Under the pieces are notes generated by a model that saw only the letters and a list, made by a program, of their open reading frames with translations, had not been told where the DNA came from and ran no database searches. The position numbers and the translations under genes were made by a program. A stretch of 64,000 nucleotides of DNA from Coix lacryma-jobi var. lacryma-jobi (Eukaryota; Streptophyta; Magnoliopsida; Poales; Poaceae): positions 89,666,289-89,730,288 of the forward strand of contig CM019830.1 of assembly GCA_009763385.1 (NCBI GenBank). The letters are read 5' to 3'. Position 1 is the stretch's first letter. Each line of letters starts with the position of its first letter. Below are positions 33,891 to 46,410 of this stretch, one piece after another.

Positions 33891-36800
33891 TGTGACACCT
33901 TAAGCGTCAAGCACTGCATTAGGAATTGCTCTTAGCTACTTTTATGCATAAGCAAAGCATTGCATCATTTCATGTGCATAAGAATGCTTTTTGCCTTTTG
34001 TTGTTTATTGGATCTTAGGTTTCTATTGGATTTGACTGTTTAACTGGATTTCTATCTTGGCAAATAATTTTACAAAAAGGAGAATGTTGAGTACAACACT
34101 TTTTATATTGACACGTTGAGCTAGTTCAAAGTGGTTTGATAACTAAAAAGTTTGAAAACAAAATGATTTATGGCTCAAAAAATGGCTTTAGTTCTGTGGA
34201 GTTTCAGAAAATGCTTTTCAGCAAAAGTGTCTTATATGAAAGTTGTAGAGAAAATTATTTTGAGCAACTTTTATATTTGGGTCAAAGCCTAGTTTGGAGT
34301 TTTTGAAACTGTTTTTGAATGGTCAAAGTTTGAAAAGTTTTTAGAAAAAAAGGAAAACCGTTTTCCTTCCCGCGCCCCTTCCGGCCCACGCGGCCTTCTC
34401 GGCCCAAGCCCAGCCGCGCGCCCACTCCCATCCGCGCACGGCCGCGCGCGCGCCGCACGATGCTCTGGTCAGCCTGACACGACCGCGCCGTACACCGGCC
34501 GCGACCGCCGCGTGGCCACCAAATCCTGCGCCGTATCCGCCTCTGCCACTCCTCTCTCGATCCTTCACCACTCGATCATGCCACAATCTCCCCCGGCCAC
34601 TCCCCGCTCGCCTCGCTCGCCGTGCCCATGCCAGTGCCTGTCACTGCCTCGCTCGCTGTGACGGCGTGGCCCCCACCACGACCACCGGCCGGCCAAGGCC
34701 ACGGCCAAAACCCCGAGCATCACTTCCCACTCCGTCACTCACCCACACGCACACTCCCTCGCTCTCGCCCTCACTTCTCCTCTCCGCGAACGAACGCGAA
34801 GCCAGAACGCTCGTGTCGTCGCCGTTCGACACCGCGAGGACACCCCATCGTCCCGGCCGCAACCGTCCACCACCGTTCGATTCCTCTCGCCAACCACTCC
34901 GCCCTCACCGTGCACACGCCGTGCGCATGCCATCTTCCCCAACCAAGCCCCGTCACCGCCGGAGGACGAAGTGTCCCCTTTGGTCCCCATTCGCCACCGC
35001 GAAGCCCGCGTCGTCGTTCCTCCCCGACCCGAGCTCCACCGTCTCCCATCTTCACCCACAAGCTTCATCAGGCCAAGGCAAGGTGAGAACACACCTCCGC
35101 GAGGTCGCTACCGCCCCCTAGCCTCCCACTTATGCCCGACCGAGCGCAATGGATGCCGCCATGGCCGCGCACGTGGTCGAGCTCCACCGGAGCTTCACCA
35201 GCCGAATCAACCACCGAGTTCCACTTCCTAGGGTTCGCATAAGCTTACGCCCCCGTTAATTTGGCTGGCGACCGCCGGAAACAGCGTAGCCATGCGTCAC
35301 CGCCGCCGCCGTCCGCCACCGCTCGTCGCCGCCGAGTTTCGGCCATTCACTAGCCCAACCATCACCACCACTCGGTCCGCCTCGTCAAGGGGAACACGCC
35401 GAGCACCACCTCACCGCCGGCGACCTCACCGCTGGCGAGAACCGTGCGGTCAAACCCACTCCCCTGTTTTCTCTCTCTGACCAGTGGGTCCTGTTGACCA
35501 GCAGGTCCCACGCGTCAGTCGCTCACGGTCTATGGACCGGGTCTGCGCGAGTTGGGCCGGAGTTTTCAAATGTTTTTCCTTTTTGTTTTAATTTCCAGAA
35601 AAGCTTGTTATTTTTTGTGTAGCACAATGTAAAAGTCCAAATGAGATGCTTTCAGTTTTGTAGCTTGTTCATGAGTAGACTTATCATGGAAAAATATGAA
35701 AGTATTTTTGTTGAAATTGGGTACTACTGTTTTTATTTATTTTAGTTTATGTGCTTTTGTTGAAATAAATGGATTTATATGTTTTCTTGTCGAGTTAATT
35801 CATGGTAAAATTTGTGTAGGTTCCTTATCATGTTAGGTACCTGTGAAAAATGTATGAGGCACTGTTGTGTAGAAAAAATGTCTGTTAGGGTTTAAAGTCC
35901 TTTTTGGTAGTTTTCTTGGAAAAAGTGTTAAGGTGCTTTATATGTAAAAATAAAATATGGGAAAATTTGTGCAGTCTCTGCATGTGATGTTCCAGTTAGG
36001 AAAAATGTTAAACATAGGTTGTTATGTGGAAAAATGTAAAGTTGTTGTACAGATGTGCTTTTCTATGTTTTTCTTAGGAAATTCATAGAGAAAATAATAT
36101 AAGGTTTCTGTTCATGGAACTTTCTTGATAAATATGAAATGAGAAATGGAATCTGGGAAAAATATAAAAATGAGTACAACACCCTTTTCCTGCAGGGTTG
36201 TAGTTGAAATGGTTTTATCTGGAGTAAAATTGTTTATTTTGTGTAGGTTGGTATATTCATGCTTAAGCAGTGAGTTTTCTACATTAAAATGATTATGAGT
36301 AGGTGAAGCTAGAAAAATTATGAAACCTGCTATTTGACACTTTTTATGTGGGAAGTTAGTTCAAAGCACCCGTTTGAGCATTTTGTTTCATCTTTTTGTA
36401 CCTGCTATTCTGTATATTATCTCTTGTTGGAATTCAGGCAGTTAAGTCCAGTTAGCATCAGTTACCTTCTGGAATTTTTGTGGAATTTTCTGAGTTAAGA
36501 AAAATATACTTGCAGTTCAAATTTGAGTTTCTTCAATTTAATAAATAGGAAATAGTGGAAATATTGGTTTTGTTTTACGTGGTATTTAAGTGTTTTTCCT
36601 CAACGTTAAAAGTGGTTCAACAAGTTGGTTTTGTTGGTTTGCAAGAAATGATGCGTTTCATACCAACATGTTGCACCTTGCATTATTTAATTATGTACCG
36701 CATTGCAAATAGGATCGACGGTCCCGGAGCCCGATCACGAGCCGGAAGCAAACGACGAGCAGGAGATCCCAGAGCTGCCCAGGACCGAGGAAGCCGACCC

Positions 36801-38390
36801 CGCGCCGGAAGCTAACCTGCCTGAGTGCCCCGCTCATGAGGCCTCAGTCTTTTCCCAAGGCAAGCCCAGAGCATCCTTAAGTCTCCCAGTTTTTATAATT
36901 AATTTACTTGAGTATTTTATATTGTGATGCATTAGGTATAGGAGTTGATTGAATCCTACCTGCTGCATTACCCTTCCTTCAATATTGTTTATACATGCCT
37001 TGTTATCCTGTTCCTTATTTGTAATATAGAATTGCTTAGTTGCTTAATAAAAGTGGTAGTTAAGGATTTTTCCGTAATACCCCTAGTGGGTATTTACCGG
37101 ATCACGGTTGGCTATATTTTGCTATCGTGGAAAAGAACCTGAGTAGTAATGAAATACGGTCAACTGGAAGGCAAGGCACAAGTTTGGAAACTTGGGGCAG
37201 TCCGTTCGTTGGATCGTGTAGGTTTGTATCGATGTTGGCCCTCGTTCATTTTTGAACGCGCCCTTTTACCTAGGGATACGTCGGTGCCGTAATCATCGAC
37301 CCCAAAGCCGGTTAGAAGCTGTTCGGGCCGGTTTCGACCCGTGTCGCGCCCTCTAATATGGAAATGTGATCTGCCGCGGGAGGCCATCGCCAGGTTCCAA
37401 TTGGGCGGTCCGTAGTTGAACCGCGACGATTACCACCACGAACAAGCATCGAGCGGTTGCCCAATTCATGGACCCGACGGGGAAAGTGTGGGCTGGTATT
37501 AAAGGCCTTTCACAAGCTGGTTTGGAATTCGATTCAAGTCGCTGTCTCCCATGGTTAGTGGGAAACTATGGCGAGCTTCACCACGATGCAACTCCATGTG
37601 ATGTTTTAAAGGTTCAACTAAAATATGGATAAGTCAACTGGATATGGTTATATTATTGCTTGTTAGACTCAAGTGGATGTATTAGTTCAAGTGCAAAACC
37701 TAGATAAAGAGGAAGGTTTAAAATTGACAGCTCATTAATATTATTAATTAATCCTTCTCTTAATACACTGAGCTTTTCTCAACTAAAGATCCCAGCTCCA
37801 CCAAAAGCCTTGCATATCCTTGGTGTCTTTATTTTCAGTTGAACGGGTAAGTCTAGCTGAGTACATTCCCGGACTCAGGGTTTATCCCGTTTATTGCAGA
37901 TGGCCAGGTGTACTATGGCTATTGTAAGCATTGCCTCTACCCGGTGGAGGGTGATGAGGAGTAGGCCCAGGGCAGGGTCGTCAAGAAGCTTCCCCTTTTG
38001 TTTTACGGGACTGAGACTCCTAGTGGCACACTATCTGAAAAAGGAGGAATGAGTTGTGTTGGGTTAAGTTATCAAACAATGTTTTATTTGGACCACATGT
38101 GTAGTGGTCGTGTTTCAAAACTGCTTTAAGCTTCCGCACTTTTAAACTCAGTATCGTAATAACTCTGTTTTAATGTCGCACTCTGATGTTTAAATTCGGT
38201 TTTCATTTATCTGTGATGTTTCCTTTCGAATGTAATACTTGAACGATGCGATCCTGAATGATGTATGATGTTTGAAATCCTTTGAGATTTCCGGACTACC
38301 GGGGTTATATGGATTCAAGTGCGGGTTGATGTCAAACGAATTTGACTAAGACGGTACTTGAGTTCTTATAATCAGGACGGTTCCGTCACA
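33891..38390 (+). repeat. 5' LTR of element C, 4500 bp
   Basis: TGTGACACCTTAAG...TTCCGTCACA. A GC-rich leader-like block spans about 34370-35540 with a strong donor-like CAAG|GTGAGAAC at 35083. AT-rich sequence follows, with exon-like ORFs X and Y and the GAGTAC hairpin (37859-37876, imperfect in this copy). Open frames in the GC-rich block (for example 34666-35121) are Pro/Arg/Ser-rich and occur on both strands, and I do not call them genes. Confidence 0.92.
36713..37964 (+). CDS. LTR-internal spliced small acidic ORF (exons X and Y), element C 5' LTR
   Basis: Exon X is 36713-36859 (147 nt) after acceptor-like GCAAATAG and before the GC-type donor CAAG|GCAAGC. It encodes a Glu/Pro-rich peptide (PEPDHEPEANDEQEIPELP and so on). 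Exon Y is 37900-37964 (65 nt) after TTTATTGCAG and encodes DGQVYYGYCKHCLYPVEGDE, then a final E and TAG. Phase and exon order equal those in A and B, and Y keeps C12 and an acidic end. The three X exons differ in length (96, 111, 147 nt) but are all multiples of three. The start exon is unresolved. Confidence 0.5.
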
Positions 38391-38392
38391 GC

Positions 38393-38404
38393 TGGTATCG
38401 GAGC
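38393..38404 (+). other. PBS of element C
   Basis: TGGTATCGGAGC, two bases after the LTR end; tRNA-Met type with one mismatch. Confidence 0.8.
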
Positions 38405-39121
38405 ATGGTTCAAGTTATTGCACCCGACCGGAGCTATTTTCGAACTAAAATGGGTATTTCAAAACTATTTTCAAAACTATTTCAATTACTAAGTGTGCCC
38501 AGTCTCGTCCTTAAGCCTATACTAGGATTTAGGTGGCTTAACTACTAACAAGGTTTAGGGTTTTGCTTCATGCTGGATCTTTATTGCTGGTCCATTCTCG
38601 AGGGAAAGGAGAATGCGTCGATCGCGAAAACATGCATAAAATGATTTTTGTAAGATATGAGAGCATGACCGTCCAACCGTCGGTCTAGGTGAGAGTTCTT
38701 ATACCAAGTATGTGCGAGCTCCACGCAAACACATACGAGGGTATCAATGTTTTGGGGTATGTTTTCTGGATTGCTGCATGGTGTTTAGTGTTGGTCTCTA
38801 TGTATTTGTACATAAGAGCCAATACTCCGATATTTTACCATTGGCATTTGCTTCGGGCTGAAATGAATCTTCTGCAGGTACACTAACTACGTGATCTAGT
38901 AGAACGAGTAGATAACGCATGAGAGATCATTCTTGCCACCGACTAGAACGTTAGGACTTACGAGTCACTATTAGTGAGTGAGAACGTAAGTACGATCATG
39001 CATCATGTTTATATTCTTGCATTTACATTACCTCCCGTTATTTAAAAGTTGTCCCTTTTCTATAAAAATTTGCCAACTTAATATGTGTCTCACGCGAGAT
39101 TGAAACCCTTTGTTTCTATAG
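38405..39121 (+). other. Leader between PBS and orf0 of element C
   Basis: 717 bp with no supported ORF. It ends in the acceptor-like tract TTTGTTTCTATAG directly before the ATG of orf0. Confidence 0.5.
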
Positions 39122-40156
39122 ATGGCCCGGACTAAGTTGACTGTTTGCAAGGCCACCGGAGGCAGAGGAGTTCCACATCACCGCTTGGCCACCAAGTTGA
39201 CCAGGAAGACGTTTTTGACCTACTTCGGGTTGCCGACCATCCTATGGAGGATTCTGCAGGCCATGGGCTATGAGGAGGGACAGGAGCCCAAGTATTCTTG
39301 GCAGAAGGAGATCTATAGGCAGGATTCGTTGGTCATGGTGCAGATCAAGGTCAAAGCCTTGCCTGCCAAGCCTCACTGGTCAGGATGGACAGAGATCACC
39401 AGAGGCAGTTGTGCCAAGGATGGAGTTAACAGGGCAGCATATCTTGTGCTGAAGGATATCATCGCCCGCTTCCCTGCCGACCTTGCTAGCGCTATGGCAG
39501 GAGTGTTCCCTTGTGGAACACTTTTTCCATTGCGCTGGGGGCAGACCTTGGAGTCAGTCCTGACCGGGAGTCCCGAGGAGAGGTTCTACTGCGAGACGTC
39601 CACAATGAGCGCCACCGGAGCTTTGGTGGGTGTGTGTGAGAGTCTGGAGCGCAGCCTTGAGAGCGTGTCCTTCACTGTCACCACCACTTACCAGAGCAAG
39701 AGGAAGCTGTAGGAAGAATTTGATGCTGAGGTAGCCCGTCTTCAAGAGAAGATCCACCAGATCACTCTTGAGCGTGATGATGCACGTGCCATCGCAGGTG
39801 CAGAGACCACCGCCAGGACCCTCGCTGAGCAGATGTACCTGACGTCATCCCTACAGCGAGACGAGGCCCGCACAGCACTTGATCAGCTCAGAGAAGGCGC
39901 CCATCAACTGATACAGTAGATACATCACTAGCAGGCCTATATCGATCAGCTCCATGAGGCAGTTCACCAGATGCATCACACCGCACAAGAGGCCGCTGCC
40001 CCAGCAGCTGACGAGGCCCCTGCAGATGAGGCCCAGGAGCCCCAGGACGGAGTAGTGCTTGGTCCAGAGCCTTCTTCGGACGATGAGGACCATGCCGACG
40101 AGCCGATGATGGACGCCGATGAGGAGGACGCCGCGTCCGTCGATGGAGACGCCTGA
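39122..40156 (+). pseudogene. orf0 of element C: H3-tail-like protein with extra domain, broken
   Basis: One frame of 344 codons with two in-frame TAGs (39710-39712 and 39917-39919). The N-terminus ARTKLTVCKATGG aligns with H3 1-13 (A1-R2-T3-K4, T6, K9, T11-G12-G13). After the same inserted Val as in A and B, P16, L20-A21-T22-K23 and an R-K pair near 26-27 follow. A globular segment of about 160 residues follows that A and B lack (YFGLPTILWRILQAMGYEEG, KDGVNRAAYLVLKDIIARFP), then a coiled coil (about 205-295) and an acidic C-terminus (SSDDEDHADEPMMDADEED). The start is fixed by the conserved MA-R-T-K and the AG|ATG junction. No name is known to me for the extra segment. Confidence 0.75.
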
Positions 40157-40481
40157 GCATTAGTTTCGCTAGGAGTCGTTTTCTTTTGTATAGCTTGAGC
40201 ATGCTCGCTAACGATGCAACCCCCAGACATGTGTTGGTTTTGATGTTAAGTTGTATCATGGCATGTATGGCTCTTGGACAAAGTCCAGACTTCGATCTGG
40301 CACCTTTTTATGGAAATTCTGTCGTTTGCATGTCTAATTTCGAGCAATTATTCTGTGATGTTGTATGGAAATGAGTAATTATACTTGGTCGTGTGCTAAA
40401 TTTTCAAATTATGTACAGTGCAGTATTTATTCATGATCAATGTGACATCACCTAATGACTGCTTATTAATGGGATATGCAG
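40157..40481 (+). other. orf0-gag spacer of element C
   Basis: 325 bp, non-coding. It ends in GGGATATGCAG, an acceptor-like AG directly before the gag ATG. Confidence 0.5.
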
Positions 40482-43400
40482 ATGCCGGCACACACCCGCA
40501 GCCAACGTGGACAGGGGTCTGGACAGGAGGAGAATCTGCCACCACCCCCACAGGCACCAATGATGCCGGAAGCATTTTTCGGCCAGTTTCTGTGTAGTCA
40601 GAGGAACATGGAAGAGATGCAGAGGCACATGGAGGCCACCCTCCGCAACATCGCTAACAACACTGCGCAGCAGCATCAACAGCGCCAAGGCCCAGAGCCC
40701 AACCAGTACAGCTCCTACCGTGACTTCTTGGACACTCGTCCCCCCTGTGTTCAAGGAAGTCACCGAGCTGCTTGAAGCAGATGAGTGGCTCAACTCCATC
40801 ATCCAGAAGTTCCGCCTGCTTCGCTTGACGGAAGAGCTTAAGGCAGAGTATGCCGCCCACATGTTGGAAGGACCCGCAGGTTTATGATGGGCCCAGTACC
40901 GTGCATCCCTACCTGCAAATGCATGAGTCACTTGGGATCAGTTCTCTACTGCTATGCGCAACCACTACATCCCAAGTGGTTTGATGGAAATGAAGGTCAT
41001 AGAATTTATGAGGCTATCCCAGGGAACCAGGTCTATGTTAGAGTATCTACACAGCTTCAATAGCCTGTCTCGCTATGCTCCAGATTTCGTCAACACGGAA
41101 TCTAAGAAGATCGCAAGTTTCAAGCATGGCATGAGTGCCACCATGCTTTCCAAGATGGGCAACAGTCACCGAACCACCTTTAGTAACTTTGTCAGTGACT
41201 GCCTGAACCAAGAGGCTAATGACAGTAGGCTGGCGATAGAAAACCGCCGTCGTGCGAATGAAGGAGGTTCGTCTCAACAGAGGGCCCCTTTCGGAGCATG
41301 CACCCCGTATCGCCCGCCAGTTGCAGGAGCAAGATTCCGTCCCCCGCAGAGGAAGATAACTAACAACCGCTCCTGCCCGAGCTTCGAGAAGCCCTACACC
41401 GCTCCCATGATGCAGAACAAGGCAAAGGCAGGAAGTTCAGGAGGTGCCAAGACCCCGTACGTGATCGGACCGTGCTACAACTGTGGTCAGACCGGACACC
41501 TGTCACGTCAGTGCCCTCGTCCAAAGAAGCAGTACACCCAGCCTCCACCTCGCGCAGGTCATGTGCATTATACCACCGTGGAAGAAGTGTCAGAAGGAGA
41601 ACCTGTCACTGCTGGTACGTTTCTTGTTAACCAGTACCCCACAGTTGTGTTGTTTGATTCTGGAGCATCGCATTCTTTTATAAGTGAGAATTTTGCTATA
41701 AGAAGTAATCTCGGGTTAGTAGAGTTGGATCGAGGATATCAGATTAGTTTCGCCGGAGCTGTTCTATCCGCCCGTAAAATGGCTAAAGGAGTGGAGATGA
41801 CTCTTGGGGATAAAAAGGCCATAGTGGAACCCATAGTAATCCCTGGTCTAGGTTTGGATGTAATCTTGGGTATGGGTTGGATGAGACTCTGGAAGGTCAA
41901 TCTTGACATTTCAGAGCGAGTAGTTTCCATGGTTAGTCCCCGGAATGGGTCTTCTTTTCGGTTTAAGTTACCCCGAAACCCCCATGAGATCGGAGTGTTG
42001 TTCAATATCACAGCCAATGAGATAGCTGAGATCCCAGTAGTGTGTGAGTTTCCAGATGTCTTTCCTGATGAGTTGCCAGGACTACCACCAGATAGGTATG
42101 TGGAGTTTGCTATAGAGTTAATCCCTGGAATGGCACCCATTTCTCGGAGGCCGTATAGGATGCCAGCCAATGAGCTAGCAGAGCTTAAGACTCAGTTGCA
42201 AGAACTTTTGGATAAAGGCTTGATACATCCTAGTTCGTCACCTTGGGGATGTCTCGCCATCTTTGTGAAAAAGAAGGACAAAACTTTAAGGATGTGTGTG
42301 GACTACAGGCCGCTGAATGCAGTAACTATAAAGAATAAGTATCCCTTACCCCGAATTGACGTCTTATTCGATCAGTTATCAAAGGCGAAAGTGTTCTCCA
42401 AGATCGACTTGAGGTCAGGTTACCACCAAATCAAGATTAGAAGAGAGGATATACCAAAAACAGCTTTCTCCACGATCTAGTCATGTCCTTTGGATTAACC
42501 AATGCACTGGCACATTTCATGTACCTGATGAATTCTGTGTTCATGCCTGAGTTGGATAAGTTTGTTGTGGTGTTTATTGACGACATTTTGGTATACTCTA
42601 AAAATGAAAAGGATCATGCTGAGCATTTACGAGTCGTCTTAGCTCGACTTCGAGAGCACAAGTTGTATGCTAAGTTTAGCAAGTGTGAATTTTGGTTAAA
42701 GAAGGTACCCTTTCTTGAACACGTCCTTTCAGAAGAAGGAATTTCTGTGGATTCCACGAAGGTACAGGAAGTTATGGATTGGCAAGCACCCACTAACGTA
42801 CATGAGGTACGCAACTTTCTAGGATTAGCTGGATACTACCGTTGGTTCATTCCAGATTTCTCAAGGATCGCAAAACCGATGACTCGCCTAACTCAGAAAA
42901 ACAAGAAGTTTGAATGCACTCCAGAGTGCGAGGCAGCTTTTCGCACTCTGCGAACCTTGTTGACTTTGGCGCCAGTTTTGGCTCAACCAGATTTGGAGGA
43001 ACCTTTTGATGTGTTTTGTGACGCATCCAAGATTGGACTTGGATGTGTGCTTATGCAGAATGGGAGAGTTATAGCATATGCTTCGCGCAAGTTGCGGCCA
43101 CATGAAGAAAATTACCCGACTCACGATTTGGAATTGGCAGCTGTGGTTCATGCACTCAAGATATGGAGGCATTATCTTTTGGGTAACCTATGTCATGTGT
43201 ATACCGACCACAAAAGATTGAAATATATCTTCACCCAGCCAGAGTTGAATATGAGGCAGAGGAGATGGTTAGAGTTGATATAGGATTACAACCTAGAAGT
43301 GCATTACCACCCTGGAAAAGCGAATGTTGTAGCAGATGCCTTGAGTCGCAAGACTCATTGCAACTCCCTACAACCACTTTTGGAAGATGGATTCAACCTT

Positions 43401-44913
43401 ATGCACCCCGTTATGTTGAACAATATAACCATTCAGTGCACCTTGGAGAGTGACATCATTGAAGGACAAAAGTTCGATGAAGAGATCTGCCAAATCAAGA
43501 AGAGGTTGGAAATCAGTAGTTCGTTGAACTTCAGAACAGATGAACAAGGAATTTTATGGTATAATCAAAGGCTGGTTGTTCGCGAGAACACGGAGCTGAA
43601 AGAAAGAATTCTGAATGAAGCTCATAATTCAAAGTTGTCTATCCATCCAGGAAGCAGTAAGATGTACCACAATCTGAGGACCAGGTATTGGTGGTCAAAG
43701 ATGAAGAAAGAAGTTGCAGCTTATGTCGCAAAGTGTGACACTTGCTGCCGGATAAAAGCTATACACTTGAGACCTGCCGGATTGTTACAACCCTTGTCGA
43801 TCCCAGAATGGAAATGGGAAGAGATTAGTATGGATTTTATCACAGGTCTCCCAACCACCCAAAAAGGACATAATTCTATCTGGGTTGTCGTGGATCGGTT
43901 ATCCAAAGTGGCCCACTTCATACCAGTTAAGACTACACATCGACCACACCAGTATGCGGATTTGTACATTCAGAACATCTTGAGGTTACATGGAGTTCCT
44001 AAGAGGATTGTTTCTGATAGAGGACCCTAGTTCATAGCGCGTTTTTGGGAGCAGTTACACAAAAAGCTAGGAACTAAGTTGGTAAGGAGTTCCGCCTATC
44101 ATCCTCAAACCGCAGGACAAACAGAAAGAGTGAATCAAAATTTGGAAGATATCCTCAGAGCTTGTGTTTTATCCTCAGGAGAGTCATGAGGAGAAGTGGT
44201 TACCCCTCGCCGAGTTCTCATATAACAATAGCTATCAGGGAAGTATAAAGATGGCACCGTTTGAAGTCTTATATGGACGAAGATGCAGAACCCCGGTAAA
44301 TTGGGTTGAATCAGGAGATCGAGGATTTTACGGGTCAGATTACGTAAAGGATGCCGAAGAGATTGTACAAACCGTGCAACAACATATCAGGGCAGCGCAG
44401 TCACGACAGAAAAGTTATGCTGATACGCGAAGGAGACCCCTGGAATTCCAAGTAGGAGATTATGTTTACCTTAAGGTCTCACCCATGAGAAAGGTCCAAC
44501 GTTTCGGAATCAAGAAAAAGCTAGCACCCCGATATGTGGGACCATATCAGATCATAGCCAAAAAGGGAGAAGTAGCCTATGAAGTACAGTTACCCCCAGA
44601 GATGAGCGCAGTCTTTCCCGTGTTTCACGTGTCCCAGTTGAAAAAGTGACTTCGAGTCCCGGAACAAGAAGAAGTCCGGATCCCAGATGATGTTATCAGA
44701 TCAGATCTAGAATACTATGAACAACCTCAGGACATATTGGATACCAAGATGCGAGAGACTCGAAACCGATCCGTGAAGACTTACAAGGTTCTTTGGAGCA
44801 ATCAGGGACCCAATGATGCGAATTGGGAAACAGAGGAGTACTTGCGCGAAAATTATCCCACTTTTTATAAGGATTGGTGCGTAACTCAAAATCTCGGGAC
44901 GAGATTTCTTTAA
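40482..44913 (+). pseudogene. gag-pol of element C (Tekay-like chromovirus), broken
   Basis: The start MPAHTRSQRGQGSG follows an acceptor-like AG. Domains: gag; CCHC knuckle CYNCGQTGHLSRQC (about 41475); protease LFDSGASHSF (about 41659); RT with YPLPRIDVLFDQL and FVVVFIDDILVYS (about 42560); RNase H with FDVFCDASKIG (about 43010); integrase with HHCC finger, MDFITGLP and SDRG; and a chromodomain-like end VKTYKVLWSNQGPNDANWE, with the stop TAA at 44911, overlapping the PPT. Lesions: one extra C in a C-run near 40745, TGA at 40885 and 40924, loss of about 19 bp near 42470 that removes part of an RT motif, TAG at 43281 and 44028, an indel near 44190, and TGA at 44647. It is 60-70 percent similar to B by eye, so it is a different family of the same lineage. 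Confidence 0.92.
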
Positions 44914-44925
44914 GGGGGGAAGGGC
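44889..44925 (+). other. Pre-PPT hairpin and polypurine tract of element C
   Basis: AAATCTCG-GGA-CGAGATTT (44889-44907), then the PPT aaggggggaagggc (44912-44925) ending at the 3' LTR. The hairpin is identical to that of element B although the surrounding genes have diverged. Here it lies within the end of the pol frame. Confidence 0.8.
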
Positions 44926-46410
44926 TGTGACACCTTAAGTGTCAAGCACTGCATTAGGAATTTCTCTTAGCTACTTTTATGCATAAGCAAAGCATTGCAT
45001 CATTTCATGTGCATAAGAATGCTTTTTGCCTTTTGTTGTTTATTGGATCTTAGGTTTCTATTGGATTTGACTGTTTAACTGGATTTCTATCTTGGCAAAT
45101 AATTTTACAAAAAGGAGAATGTTGAGTACAACACTTTTTATATTGACACGTTGAGCTTGTTCAAAGTGGTTTGATAACTAAAAAGTTTGAAAACAAAATG
45201 ATTTATGGCTCAAAAATTGGTTTTAGTTCTGTGGAGTTTGAGAAAATGATTTTCAGCAAAAGTATCTTATATGAAAGTTGTAGAGAAAATTATTTTGAGC
45301 AACTTTTATTTTTAGGTCAAAGCCTAGTTTGGAGTTTTTGAAACTATTTTTGAATGGTCAAAGTTTGAAAAGTTTCTGGAAAAAAAAAGGAAAACCTTTT
45401 CCTTCCCGCGCCCCTTCCGGCCCACGCGGCCTTCTCGGCCCAAGCCCAGCCGCGCGCCCACTCCCGTCCGCGCTCGCCCGCGCGACGCGCCGGTCAGCCT
45501 GACACGGCCGCGCCGTACGCCGGCCCCGACCGCCGCGTGGCCACCAAATCCTGCGCCGTATCCGCCTCCGCCACTCCTCGCCCGATCCTTCACCACTCGA
45601 TCACGCCACAATCTCCCCCGGCCACTCCCCGCTCGCCTCGCCCACCGTGCCCACGCCAGCGCTTGCCACTGCCTCGCTCGCGGTGACGGCGTGGCCCCCG
45701 CCACGACCACCGGCCGGCCAAGGCCACGACCAAAACCCCGAGCACCACTTCCCACTCCCTCACTCACCCACACGCACACTCCCTCGCTCTCGCCCTCACT
45801 TCTCCTCTCTGTGAATGAACGCGAAGCGCGAACGCTCGTGCCGTCGCCGTTCGACACTGCGAGGACACCCCACCGTCCCGGCCGCAACCGTCCACCACCG
45901 TCTGATTCCTCTCGCCAACCACTCCGCCCTCACCGTGCACACGCCGTGCGCATGCCATCTTCCCCAACCAAGCCCCGTCACCGCCGGAGGACGAAGTGTC
46001 CCCTTCGGTCCCCGTTCGCCACTGCGAAGCCCGCGTCGTCGTTCCTCCCCGACCCGAGCTCCACCGTCTCCCATCTTCACCCACAAGCTTCATCAGGCCA
46101 AGGCAAGGTGAGAACACACCTCCGCGAGGTCTCTACCGCACCCTAGCCTCCCACTTATGCCCGATCGAGCGCCATGGACGCCGCCATGGCCGCGCACGTG
46201 GTCGAGCTCCACCGGAGCTTCACCGGCCGAATCAACCACCTAGTTCCACTTCCTAGGGTTCACATAAGCTTACGCCCCCGTTAATTTGGCCGGCGACCGC
46301 CGGAAACAGCGTAGCCACGCGTCACCGCCGCCGCCGTCCGCCACCGCTCGCCGCCGGCGAGTTTCGGCCATTCACTAGCCCAACCATCACCACCACTCGG
46401 TCCGCCTTGC

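Noticed and set aside
34341..35480. Several Pro/Arg/Ser-rich frames in the GC-rich block of the C LTR, and the same at 45324-46256
   Set aside because: GC-rich sequence with few stop codons leaves frames open on both strands. The LTR copies differ without codon-like constraint. The block may be a leader exon, but I cannot support a coding start.
41047..41277. Antisense frames within the gag-pol of B and C
   Set aside because: They mirror the coding strand and carry no motif of their own.
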